This document shows positions 1 to 6,482 of a stretch of DNA of 6,482 bases, one piece after another. Every line of letters begins with the position of its first letter. Within the stretch, counting starts at the first letter, position 1. Both the position numbers and the translations under genes were made by a program. The notes under the pieces were generated by a model that saw nothing but the letters and a program-made list of their open reading frames with translations, was not told where the DNA came from and did not search any database. Where the stretch lies: NCBI GenBank assembly GCA_934457515.1, contig CAKSHV010000090.1, forward strand, positions 1 through 6,482, given 5' to 3'. This stretch comes from an uncultured Clostridia bacterium. GTDB lineage: Bacteria > Bacillota > Clostridia > RGIG6154.

Positions 1-1
1 G

Positions 2-448
2 TATACCGACGTGGTAATTGCAAACGAAGAAGAGTGTCAGAAAGTGCTTGGAATTGACGCGGCGGGCGGCTCGGATGACGCGATTTCGGCTAAAAAATTT
101 GAATCCATTTCGCGCGAAATTTTAAAGCGCTATCCGAATATTTCCACCGTTTCGATTATTCTGCGCCAGAACAAGGCGGCAAACCTTTACGATTTGCTGG
201 CGTGCATTTGCAATAAAGACGGATTTTATTTCTCGGAAAAATATGAAATTGATGCAATAACCGACCGAATCGGCGCGGGTGACAGCTTTGGCGGCGGCTT
301 GATTTACGGTTTGTTAAACTATGAAAACGCGGGCGACGCGGTGGAATTTGCCTTGGCGGCAAGCTGCTTAAAGCACTCGGTCATGGGCGATTTTAACCGC
401 GTGTCCAAAGAAGAGGTGGAGGCGCTTATGCGAAAAAAACGCGCATAG
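2..448 (+). CDS. kdgK: PfkB-family sugar kinase, probable 2-dehydro-3-deoxygluconokinase (C-terminal part, 5' truncated)
   Basis: This is the C-terminal part of a ribokinase/PfkB-family kinase that enters from the left edge. The frame is open from base 2 (Y-T-D-V-V-I-A-N-E-E-E) to TAG at 446-448, so the GTG at base 11 is an internal Val and not a start. The PfkB signature D-R-I-G-A-G-D-S-F-G-G-G lies at about 263-298; the Asp of GAGD (codon 281-283) is the expected catalytic base. The segments V-I-A-N-E-E-E, L-I-Y-G-L-L and A-A-S-C-L-K-H-S-V-M-G-D-F-N are what I recall from KdgK proteins, which phosphorylate 2-keto-3-deoxygluconate to KDPG in the cytosol during pectin and hexuronate breakdown. 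The protein ends in a short basic tail (R-K-K-R-A). The sugar specificity is inferred from these motifs; another PfkB substrate is possible, because the N-terminal sugar-binding half lies outside the window. Confidence 0.85.
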   Translation, partial: YTDVVIANEEECQKVLGIDAAGGSDDAISAKKFESISREILKRYPNISTVSIILRQNKAANLYDLLACICNKDGFYFSEKYEIDAITDRIGAGDSFGGGLIYGLLNYENAGDAVEFALAASCLKHSVMGDFNRVSKEEVEALMRKKRA

Positions 449-449
449 C
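424..449 (+). other. possible RNA hairpin over the kdgK stop codon
   Basis: GC(424-425) plus TATGCG(427-432) can pair with CGCATA(442-447) plus GC(448-449), with T426 bulged and a 9-base A-rich loop at 433-441. The 3' arm contains the TAG stop of kdgK. The next T-run (465-469) begins 15 bases after the stem, so this is not a canonical intrinsic terminator. It could be a weak pause or a processing element, or it could be chance. Confidence 0.25.
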
Positions 450-459
450 AGCTAAAATC

Positions 460-488
460 CCTCCTTTTTACAGATAAAAATAAGGCGG
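460..488 (+). promoter_or_regulatory. possible hairpin masking the ribosome binding site of the glycosyltransferase gene
   Basis: In the 48-base gap between the kinase and the glycosyltransferase, the pyrimidine tract CCTCCTT (460-466) is nearly the reverse complement of the ribosome binding site AAGGCGG (482-488). Pairs are 460-488, 461-487, 463-485, 464-484, 465-483 and 466-482, with one T/C mismatch (462/486). Two further T-A pairs (468-480, 469-479) are possible beyond a T/T mismatch. The loop is about 9 bases. Such a structure could lower translation initiation of the downstream gene. This is inferred from base pairing only, and any C/T-rich stretch near a Shine-Dalgarno would pair to some degree. 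I see no promoter-like -35/-10 pair in this gap. Confidence 0.25.
482..488 (+). promoter_or_regulatory. ribosome binding site of the GT14 gene
   Basis: AAGGCGG sits 8 bases before the ATG at 497. It is a Shine-Dalgarno with one mismatch to AAGGAGG and supports that ATG as the start. It overlaps the 3' arm of the possible hairpin at 460-488. Confidence 0.7.
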
Positions 489-496
489 AAAACAAA

Positions 497-1444
497 ATGA
501 AAATTGCTGTGCTATTGTTGGTTCATAAAAATCTCAAGCAGGTGAAACGGCTGCTTTCGGTTCTGCAGCACGAAAACATCGATATTTTTATTCACATCGA
601 TAAAAAATGCCCGTTTGGCGAAAGTGAAATCAAAAACGGCTTGCCGTTTAAAAATATTTGGTTCACCGAAAAGAGATTCAGCGTCGGGCTGTATGAATTT
701 TCCATGATAAAAGCCGAAGAGGCGCTGATTGAAACCGCTTTGGAGCATGGTAAATATTCGTATTTTATATTACTCAGCGGGCAGTGCTACCCGATAAAAA
801 GCATGGATTACATATACAGTTTTTTAAGCCAAAATTATCCGAAACCCTTTATCGAAATCGTTTCCGAAAAAGAGGGAAACTACGTTAAGAAAAGCTTAAA
901 CAGTGTGTATATCAACAAAAAATTTAAGCTGAAAACCTATGCTTTTTTGAAAAAACACTTTTCATATAAGGGCTACAGGCTCTTAAGATACATTCCGGGC
1001 GGCATCGCGCAAATCAATTCGGGCATAAAGCAGCTGTTTGTCGGCTCGCCGAAAAAGCGACTTCAAAACATGGGCATTACGGGCTGCTGCGGCTCGCAGT
1101 GGTGGATTCTGCCGGACACGATTGTAAAACATGCGCTCGGCATGATGAAAAACAAACCGTTCTGCTCGGCAATCAGTGATGTATTCAGCTGTGATGAGAC
1201 CTTTTTTCAAACGGCAATCATGGCAAGCCCGTATAAAGATTTACTTGTTTTTAACGAAAACAACGACTATTTAAACAAAAAATGGTATTTTGTGTTTGAA
1301 AACGGCTCCCATCCTTATGTGCTCACGCAAAAGGATTACGAAAAGCTGATTTCCTCCGACATGTTGTTTGCCCGAAAGTTTGATATAAATTGCGATGCAA
1401 AAATTTTGGATTTGTTAGACGAAACCGTGCATAAATCTGTATAA
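497..1444 (+). CDS. GT14-family (core-2/I-branching type) glycosyltransferase
   Basis: A complete 315-residue protein with the motif order of the bacterial 'Branch' glycosyltransferases (CAZy GT14, relatives of animal beta-1,6-N-acetylglucosaminyltransferases). The N-terminus (M-K-I-A-V-L-L-L-V-H-K) is the first Rossmann strand rather than a signal peptide, followed by F-I-H-I-D-K-K (residues 31-37), S-G-Q-C-Y-P-I-K (94-101), G-S-Q-W-W (199-203), D-E-T-F-F-Q-T (233-239), G-S-H-P (270-273) and F-A-R-K-F-D (291-296). By analogy with mammalian core-2 enzymes, Glu234 would be the catalytic base. There is no membrane segment, so it probably acts in the cytosol on a lipid-linked or surface glycan precursor; donor and acceptor cannot be told. 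Two usual motif positions carry Cys instead (Cys97, Cys232). The protein is Lys-rich and basic. The stop codon overlaps the addB ribosome binding site, so cotranscription with addB is likely, although a surface-glycan enzyme is an unexpected partner for DNA repair genes. Confidence 0.85.
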   Translation: MKIAVLLLVHKNLKQVKRLLSVLQHENIDIFIHIDKKCPFGESEIKNGLPFKNIWFTEKRFSVGLYEFSMIKAEEALIETALEHGKYSYFILLSGQCYPIKSMDYIYSFLSQNYPKPFIEIVSEKEGNYVKKSLNSVYINKKFKLKTYAFLKKHFSYKGYRLLRYIPGGIAQINSGIKQLFVGSPKKRLQNMGITGCCGSQWWILPDTIVKHALGMMKNKPFCSAISDVFSCDETFFQTAIMASPYKDLLVFNENNDYLNKKWYFVFENGSHPYVLTQKDYEKLISSDMLFARKFDINCDAKILDLLDETVHKSV

Positions 1445-1448
1445 GGAG
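1443..1448 (+). promoter_or_regulatory. ribosome binding site that decides the addB TTG start
   Basis: AAGGAG overlaps the TAA stop of the glycosyltransferase (1442-1444) and lies 8 bases before TTG at 1457. The spacing fits TTG well. The nearby ATG at 1449 directly abuts this site with no spacer and is in another frame. The overlap with the upstream stop suggests that addB is translated from the same mRNA by terminating or reinitiating ribosomes. Confidence 0.8.
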
Positions 1449-1456
1449 ATGTTTTT

Positions 1457-4400
1457 TTGCTTCATCTTATCTGTTCCAAACGCGGCGGCGGCAAAACGAC
1501 CTTTTGTTTAAACAGTCTGAGCGCGGCATTTAAACAAGGCAAAAAAGCCGCCTTTTTAGTTCCCGAGCAGCTGTCCCTTGCCATGGAGGGCAAGGTGATT
1601 GAAACAATCGGGTTTGTGGGCGGCGGCATTGAGGTGTTCAGCTTCAACCGCCTGTTTCACCGTCTGTATAACTTATCGAACCGCGAAAAGCGAGTGTATA
1701 TGGACAATGTGGGCAAAACCATGCTGATTAACCGCATTTTGGAAACCTGCGAAAACGACTTTACCATTTTCAAGCCCGGCGGCGCAAGCTGCAGCGGGCT
1801 TTTGTCTGTTATTTCGGAATTTAAGCGCCATTTCGCGGACGAAAAGCAGCTTTTTGATGCGAAAAATGCCTTTGAAAGCAACCTTTCCAAGCAAAAATTC
1901 ACCGAATTTGCCCTGCTTTTGGAAAAATATAACGAAAGCGTGGAAAACAGCCATGCCGACAGCACCGACAATTTAACGCTTATGCCCGAGCTTTTAAAAA
2001 GCAACACCTACCTGTCCGATTTTTCGTTTTATATCGACGGATTTGACGGGTTTACACCGCAGGAAACCGCCGTCATCACGGCTCTTGCAAAAGAACACGA
2101 AGTGTACATCACTTTAACATATGAAAAAAGCCGTGCCTACCTGTTTTCTCCGATTGAAAAAACCGTAACGCGGCTTGAAAACGCGTGCAAAGAAGAAAAC
2201 ATTCCTTGCGATATCACGACTTTGGAGGACAAAGGAAACGAAAGTTACACGCCTGCCTTAAACCATCTCCGACATTTCTACGGCAGCTTTTCCGCGCCGG
2301 CTTTCGAGGGCTATCCAAGCGGCATATCGGTTTTCACGGCGGACACGCCCTACAGTGAAATGGCTGCCGTTGCGCGCTGCATTGTAAAGCTCACCAAAGA
2401 TAACATGCGCTACCGCGACATTTTTGTGCTGGTTCCCGACCTTAAAAGCTATCTGCCCGTCATTGAAAAAGTGTTCGCAGACCACAATCTGCCCTATTTT
2501 GCAGACAGCCGAAAAGACATTTTGTATCACCCGCTGACGCGTCTGCTGCTCAGCCTTTGCGATATATTTATCAGTTCTTTTAACACGCAGTCGGTTTTTT
2601 CATTCTTAAAAAATCCACTGATTCCCATTCCCGCCGCCGAAATCGACGCACTTGAGTTTTACGCATTGGAAGCGGGCGTTGAGGGCGCAGACTGGAAAAA
2701 AGAATGGACGAGCGCGCCGAATGAAAGCTACGATTTGCCCGCTCTTAACCGCACCCGAAAAGCATTTTTGAATTTAATCACGCCCTTCCGCGAAGAAACA
2801 AAGGGCAGAACCGACTGTGCCGTCTTTTCGGACGCATTTAAGGACTTTTTACTTCTTTGCGGTGCGGACAAGGCGGTAAACCGCCGCATAAAACAGCTGC
2901 CTGCCGCAGAAATGCAGACCGAAATGAACATCTGGAACGGCGTTATGGAGGTTTTGGACCAGTTAAAACTCACGCTCGGCGGCACAAAGCTTGGCATCGA
3001 AAAGGTTCGCTCGGCGCTGCTTTCTGGCTTTAACAGCTGCACGGTAGGCGTTATTCCGCCCACCTTTGACCACATCACCGTATCGACCGCAGACCGCAAT
3101 AATTTTCAAAATGCCAAAGCGCTGTTTTTGCCGGGCGCAACCGAAGGTGCGTTTCCCGTTCAAAGCCATGGCAGCGGCATGATTACCGATAAAGAGCGCG
3201 AAATCCTTGAAAAACAAGGCATTGTGCTTTCGGCAAGCAACCGCGAAAAGGCGCTGTTTTCGCCTTTTGCGGTGTATATGACCTTAACCGTTCCGAAGCA
3301 AAAACTGTTTATTTCCTACCCCATAACCGCAATCGGCGGCGAGGGCGTTGCGCCCGCATCGGTTTTGCAAAACCTGTTTCGCATGTTTCCCAACTTAAAA
3401 ACCGTGCCTGCGACACAAGCCTTAACAAGCCAAACAGTGTCGCTTCCGAAAGCCACCTTGCCCTATTTCCTAAGAACGGAAGAGCCGACCGATTTAAAGC
3501 GCGAAGTTTACGGCTGGTATTTGGAAAATGAGGAATGGAACAGGCAAATCACGCGCCTTTTAGACAGTGAAAACTACACATTAAGCTGGAACATCTCCCG
3601 CGAAACAGCAGAACGGCTGTGGAAAAAAACACTGTATACCACCATTTCACGATTGGAAAAATTCGCGTCCTGTCCGCTGTCGTTTTTCTTAAACTACGGA
3701 CTGAAGCTGAACGAACGCAAGGTGCACAGCTTTTCCCCACCCGAGGCAGGGAACATGATGCACGCAGTCATGGAGCATTTCGTGAAAAACGCCATTGACG
3801 AAAAAGCGGACTGGAACGCGCTGACCTTTGCGGACGTGAAAGAAAAAACGCTTGCTCTTTGCAACGAAGAAATCGCAAAGCAAACCGCGCTGTTCCCGTC
3901 GGTCACAAACCGCTATGCCTTTTTGCTGTCCCGCATAAAAACAAGCACTGTAAATGCCATGTGGGCAGTGGTTCATCACATTAAAGCGGGCATTTTCAAG
4001 CCCTATGCGGCAGAATACGTGTTTAAAGACGAAACGGCGGTGCACTACACCACCGATAACGGAAACGAGCTTGTTTTAAGCGGAAAAATTGACCGTATTG
4101 ACACATCAAGCACAGGCGGATACCGCATTATAGACTACAAATCGGGCGAAAAAGACCTATCTCTTTCATCGGTTGCCTCGGGCAGAAGTTTGCAGCTTCC
4201 GATTTACAGCTGTGCCCTGAAAGACAAATTAAACCATCCGCGCGGCATGTTTTATTTAACGGTCGACGCGCCCCTTATCGCGCGCGATTTTTCCTACAAT
4301 GCAGATGAGCCCGACGAAAAACTTTTAAAGGAATATAAGCTTGCGGGCTACGCGGTGGGCGACAGTGAAACCCTTCTTGAAATGGATAAAGATATGGGCA

Positions 4401-4705
4401 CCTATTCGTCCGTCATCCCCGCCCGCCATCCGAAAGGCAAAGAGCCGACCTCGTCGCGCCTGCTGTCCGATGCGGAATATCAAAAAATTGAGGAAATGGC
4501 AATTCGAAAAGTAAAAGAATTCGGCGACCAAATCCTGTCCGGCACCTATCCGATTCTGCCGGTTGAACAAGAGCGATACACCGCATGCAGCTACTGTCCG
4601 TACCGCTCGGTGTGCCGGTTTGACGCGGCATACTGCCAAACCAAATTGGAAGAAACCGTTTCGGATGACGCACTTTTGGGAAGGGAGGCGAAAGATAATG
4701 AGTGA
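1457..4705 (+). CDS. addB: AddB, helicase-like/nuclease subunit of the AddAB double-strand-break repair enzyme
   Basis: A complete 1082-residue AddB (RexB-like), slightly shorter than the roughly 1160 residues of the Bacillus subtilis protein. With AddA it forms the cytosolic enzyme that unwinds and resects DNA ends, responds to Chi and prepares a 3' tail for RecA. The N-terminal helicase-like part has a P-loop, G-G-G-K-T at residues 10-14, but the first Walker A position is Ser7 rather than Gly or Ala; F-L-V-P-E-Q follows at 33-38. The family segment G-A-T-E-G-A-F-P is at 560-567. The C-terminal RecB-type nuclease appears intact: His769, Asp879 (G-K-I-D-R-I-D, 876-882), Asp893 and Lys895 (D-Y-K-S), and Q-L-P-I-Y (913-917). 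Four cysteines match the AddB iron-sulfur pattern: Cys739, then C-x2-C-x5-C at 1044, 1047 and 1053. The start is TTG, chosen from the AAGGAG site 8 bases upstream and because it places the P-loop at the usual N-terminal position. The TGA stop lies inside the start of addA. Confidence 0.96.
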   Translation: MLHLICSKRGGGKTTFCLNSLSAAFKQGKKAAFLVPEQLSLAMEGKVIETIGFVGGGIEVFSFNRLFHRLYNLSNREKRVYMDNVGKTMLINRILETCENDFTIFKPGGASCSGLLSVISEFKRHFADEKQLFDAKNAFESNLSKQKFTEFALLLEKYNESVENSHADSTDNLTLMPELLKSNTYLSDFSFYIDGFDGFTPQETAVITALAKEHEVYITLTYEKSRAYLFSPIEKTVTRLENACKEENIPCDITTLEDKGNESYTPALNHLRHFYGSFSAPAFEGYPSGISVFTADTPYSEMAAVARCIVKLTKDNMRYRDIFVLVPDLKSYLPVIEKVFADHNLPYFADSRKDILYHPLTRLLLSLCDIFISSFNTQSVFSFLKNPLIPIPAAEIDALEFYALEAGVEGADWKKEWTSAPNESYDLPALNRTRKAFLNLITPFREETKGRTDCAVFSDAFKDFLLLCGADKAVNRRIKQLPAAEMQTEMNIWNGVMEVLDQLKLTLGGTKLGIEKVRSALLSGFNSCTVGVIPPTFDHITVSTADRNNFQNAKALFLPGATEGAFPVQSHGSGMITDKEREILEKQGIVLSASNREKALFSPFAVYMTLTVPKQKLFISYPITAIGGEGVAPASVLQNLFRMFPNLKTVPATQALTSQTVSLPKATLPYFLRTEEPTDLKREVYGWYLENEEWNRQITRLLDSENYTLSWNISRETAERLWKKTLYTTISRLEKFASCPLSFFLNYGLKLNERKVHSFSPPEAGNMMHAVMEHFVKNAIDEKADWNALTFADVKEKTLALCNEEIAKQTALFPSVTNRYAFLLSRIKTSTVNAMWAVVHHIKAGIFKPYAAEYVFKDETAVHYTTDNGNELVLSGKIDRIDTSSTGGYRIIDYKSGEKDLSLSSVASGRSLQLPIYSCALKDKLNHPRGMFYLTVDAPLIARDFSYNADEPDEKLLKEYKLAGYAVGDSETLLEMDKDMGTYSSVIPARHPKGKEPTSSRLLSDAEYQKIEEMAIRKVKEFGDQILSGTYPILPVEQERYTACSYCPYRSVCRFDAAYCQTKLEETVSDDALLGREAKDNE
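4683..4688 (+). promoter_or_regulatory. ribosome binding site of addA inside the addB 3' end
   Basis: GGGAGG lies within the last codons of addB, 9 bases before the addA ATG at 4698. It supports that start and the 8-base overlap ATGAGTGA (4698-4705) between the two genes, an arrangement typical of translational coupling between subunits of one complex. Confidence 0.8.
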
Positions 4706-6482
4706 AATAAAATGGACCGATGCGCAAAAGCGCGCAATCGAGCATAAAGAGGGCTCCGTCATCGTGTCGGCTGCGGCGGGTTCGGGCAAAACCGCCGTAC
4801 TGGTCGAGCGCATCATCCGCCTGATTGCAACCTGTGATATTGACAGTATGCTCATTGTAACCTTCACCAACGCGGCAGCGGCAAACATGAAACAAAGTAT
4901 TCATAAAACAATTTTAAAAAAGCTCTCTAACCCCGCGTCAAGTAAGGAAAGCGAGCACTATACCCGCCAGCTGTCCCTTTTGGGAAACGCAAACATCACC
5001 ACGCTGCACGCCTTTTGTTCCCGCTTTGTGCGCGAGCATTTTGCGGCGCTTTCCTTGTCCCCCGCCGTAAAACTCGGCGACCAAACTCAGCTTACGCTTA
5101 TGCTGTCCGACGCGGTTGAGCAGTCAATCGAAGAGGGATATGCCGAACAAGATGCGGAATTCATGCAGTTTGCCGCAGAGTCCGTTTCCAAAACCAACGA
5201 CTCGCTGCTGCATGACATCTGCATTTCGCTCTACCATTTTTTAATGGCGCTGCCAAACCCCGAAAAATGGCTTCGTGATGCGACAAATTTATATGCAAAT
5301 TGCGATGTAAACCGCATTTTGTCCGCTCCGTTTTTTAAAAACCACATTACCGAGCTTTGTTCTGCGGCATATGAAACCGCAAAGCAAAACCGAAGTGCCG
5401 TGCAGGAAAACGAGGATTATCTCTATGCCTTGCCGGTTATGGAGGCAGACTTTGCATTTGCCGAGCAGTTAAAAGAAAAAGAAAATGATTTTGAGGCGCT
5501 TTTTGATTTTATTCGAACGGACATGCCAAAAGGACGCGTGCAGCTGGCAAAGAAAACGGTGCCCGCCGAAGTTTCGGACGCTTTGAGAGCCATGCGCGAA
5601 CCTTTCAAAGCCGCACTGCAAGCCCTTTCTAACGATGCAGAGCAGTTTAATTCCGCAGCACTTCGCGAATTTCTGGATCTGCAAGCCCCGCAAATCCGCG
5701 CCATTTCCAAGCGCGTTATGCGCACAATTGAAATTTACAATGCCGCAAAAGCGGAAAAAGACATTTTGGACTTTAACGATTTAGAGCACTTAACCATCCG
5801 TCTGCTTTATGAAAACGATGAAATCACGCCCCTCGCCCAAACGGCGGCAAGCGGCTTTTCCCACGTTATTGTGGACGAATATCAGGATACCAACCTGGTG
5901 CAGGAGGCAATTTTAACCGCCCTTTCGCAAAACGGAAAAAATCTTTTTATGGTAGGCGACATTAAGCAGAGCATTTACGGCTTTCGGAACACCGTGCCCG
6001 AGCTGTTTTCGGACAAGGTCGAGCGCTATTCGGACGAGAAAAATGACGGCACATGCGTATATCTTTCGGAAAACTTCCGCAGCCGCGGCAGCGTTTTGAC
6101 CTTTGCAAACCTCATTTTCTCAACTCTTATGAGCAAATCGGTCGGCGGTTCGCCTTATACAGAGCAAGAAGCGCTGCACCAAAGGGGTGCTTTTCCCGAA
6201 ACGAACGAAAAAGCCGAGGTTTATATTTTAAAAGACGAGTTGTTTAAAGGCAATGAAATCGAGGGTGAAGCCCTTTTCTGCGCACAAAAAATAAACGAAA
6301 TGATTGCGAAAAAGCAGCAGGTGACCGACAGCAAAACAGGAAAGCTGCGCGACATAACCTATCGCGACATCGTGATTTTAACGCGCAGCGCAAAGCACAT
6401 CGCCTCGGTTTTCTGCACTGTTTTTGCCGCATGCGGCATTCCGGTCTACTGCGACGATTTCGGCGAAACGTTTTTGGAAAGC
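4698..6482 (+). CDS. addA: AddA, SF1 helicase/nuclease subunit of AddAB (N-terminal 595 residues, 3' truncated)
   Basis: The first 595 codons of AddA, open to the right edge; B. subtilis AddA has about 1230 residues, so roughly half is missing. AddA is the UvrD-like 3'-5' motor of the AddAB enzyme and carries a second RecB-type nuclease domain at its C-terminus, which lies outside the window. Visible SF1 motifs in order: Q-motif Gln10 (W-T-D-A-Q); Walker A A-A-A-G-S-G-K-T at 25-32; motif Ia T-F-T-N-A-A-A-A-N-M at 55-64; T-L-H-A-F-C at 102-107; D-F-N-D-L at 358-362; Walker B V-D-E-Y-Q-D-T at 392-398; motif III V-G-D-I-K-Q-S-I-Y-G-F-R at 419-430; motif IV E-N-F-R-S at 458-462. The stretch of about 250 residues between 107 and 358 is the usual insertion before the D-F-x-D-L motif. 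All motor residues seen are intact, so the protein is probably an active helicase. In motif Ia, Asn63 stands where Glu is usual. The start overlaps the addB stop by 8 bases. Confidence 0.97.
   Translation, partial: MSEIKWTDAQKRAIEHKEGSVIVSAAAGSGKTAVLVERIIRLIATCDIDSMLIVTFTNAAAANMKQSIHKTILKKLSNPASSKESEHYTRQLSLLGNANITTLHAFCSRFVREHFAALSLSPAVKLGDQTQLTLMLSDAVEQSIEEGYAEQDAEFMQFAAESVSKTNDSLLHDICISLYHFLMALPNPEKWLRDATNLYANCDVNRILSAPFFKNHITELCSAAYETAKQNRSAVQENEDYLYALPVMEADFAFAEQLKEKENDFEALFDFIRTDMPKGRVQLAKKTVPAEVSDALRAMREPFKAALQALSNDAEQFNSAALREFLDLQAPQIRAISKRVMRTIEIYNAAKAEKDILDFNDLEHLTIRLLYENDEITPLAQTAASGFSHVIVDEYQDTNLVQEAILTALSQNGKNLFMVGDIKQSIYGFRNTVPELFSDKVERYSDEKNDGTCVYLSENFRSRGSVLTFANLIFSTLMSKSVGGSPYTEQEALHQRGAFPETNEKAEVYILKDELFKGNEIEGEALFCAQKINEMIAKKQQVTDSKTGKLRDITYRDIVILTRSAKHIASVFCTVFAACGIPVYCDDFGETFLES

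Noticed and set aside
11..448. GTG at base 11 as the start of a 145-residue protein
   Set aside because: The frame is open upstream to the window edge and the preceding codons match the kinase family (Y-T-D-V-V-I-A-N-E-E), so the gene is a 5'-truncated kinase.
449..496. A promoter in the gap before the glycosyltransferase gene
   Set aside because: There is no credible TTGACA/TATAAT-like pair with proper spacing; the A/T-rich bases alone are not enough.
1449..1511. ATG at 1449 starting a 20-codon reading frame
   Set aside because: It abuts the ribosome binding site with no spacer, is out of frame with addB and stops at 1509-1511; nothing supports translation.
3689..4045. Minus-strand 118-codon open frame inside addB
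   Set aside because: It is antisense to the conserved nuclease domain of AddB, with no recognisable motif.
4325..4904. Minus-strand open frames of 163 and 187 codons across the addB/addA junction
   Set aside because: They lie opposite conserved AddB and AddA coding sequence (Cys cluster, Walker A), show no recognisable domain, and are expected shadows of the codon bias on the + strand.
6053..6247. Plus-strand 64-codon open frame inside addA
   Set aside because: It is in a different frame over conserved helicase motif IV (E-N-F-R-S) of AddA; out-of-frame shadow.
1457..6482. A new defence system made of a nuclease/helicase pair next to a glycosyltransferase
   Set aside because: The two large proteins match canonical AddB and AddA throughout, including the four-Cys cluster and SF1 motifs, so this is housekeeping recombination machinery. 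Nothing in the flanking genes suggests defence.

Overview
The window looks like a chromosomal segment of an anaerobic Bacillota bacterium, probably class Clostridia. The reasons are the AddA/AddB recombination enzyme (rather than RecBCD), strong AGGAG-type ribosome binding sites, a TTG start, tight same-strand gene packing and moderate GC by eye. No narrower taxonomic claim is safe from this sequence alone.

All four genes are on the + strand and cover almost every base. From left to right they are: (1) the 3' part of a PfkB-family sugar kinase most like 2-dehydro-3-deoxygluconokinase (KdgK), cut by the left edge; (2) a 48-base gap with two weak potential RNA hairpins, one over the kinase stop codon and one pairing a pyrimidine tract with the next ribosome binding site; (3) a complete 315-residue GT14 (core-2/I-branching type) glycosyltransferase; (4) a complete 1082-residue AddB, starting at TTG only 12 bases after the glycosyltransferase stop; (5) the first 595 residues of AddA, overlapping addB by 8 bases and cut by the right edge.

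AddA and AddB form one heterodimer that processes double-strand DNA ends for RecA-dependent repair, and the overlapping reading frames fit coupled translation. AddB keeps its nuclease residues and its four iron-sulfur cysteines; the visible part of AddA keeps the SF1 helicase motifs up to the ENFRS segment. The glycosyltransferase is probably cotranscribed with addAB because the addB ribosome binding site overlaps its stop codon, but no functional link between them is evident. The kinase belongs to hexuronate/pectin-type sugar catabolism, and its relation to the rest may be positional only.

I see no RNA gene, CRISPR array, insertion sequence, attachment site or convincing promoter. I did not find a previously undescribed system. 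The points worth checking are local: substitutions in the glycosyltransferase motifs, a non-canonical Walker A in AddB, a homopolymer at the addB start, and possible hairpins between the first two genes.
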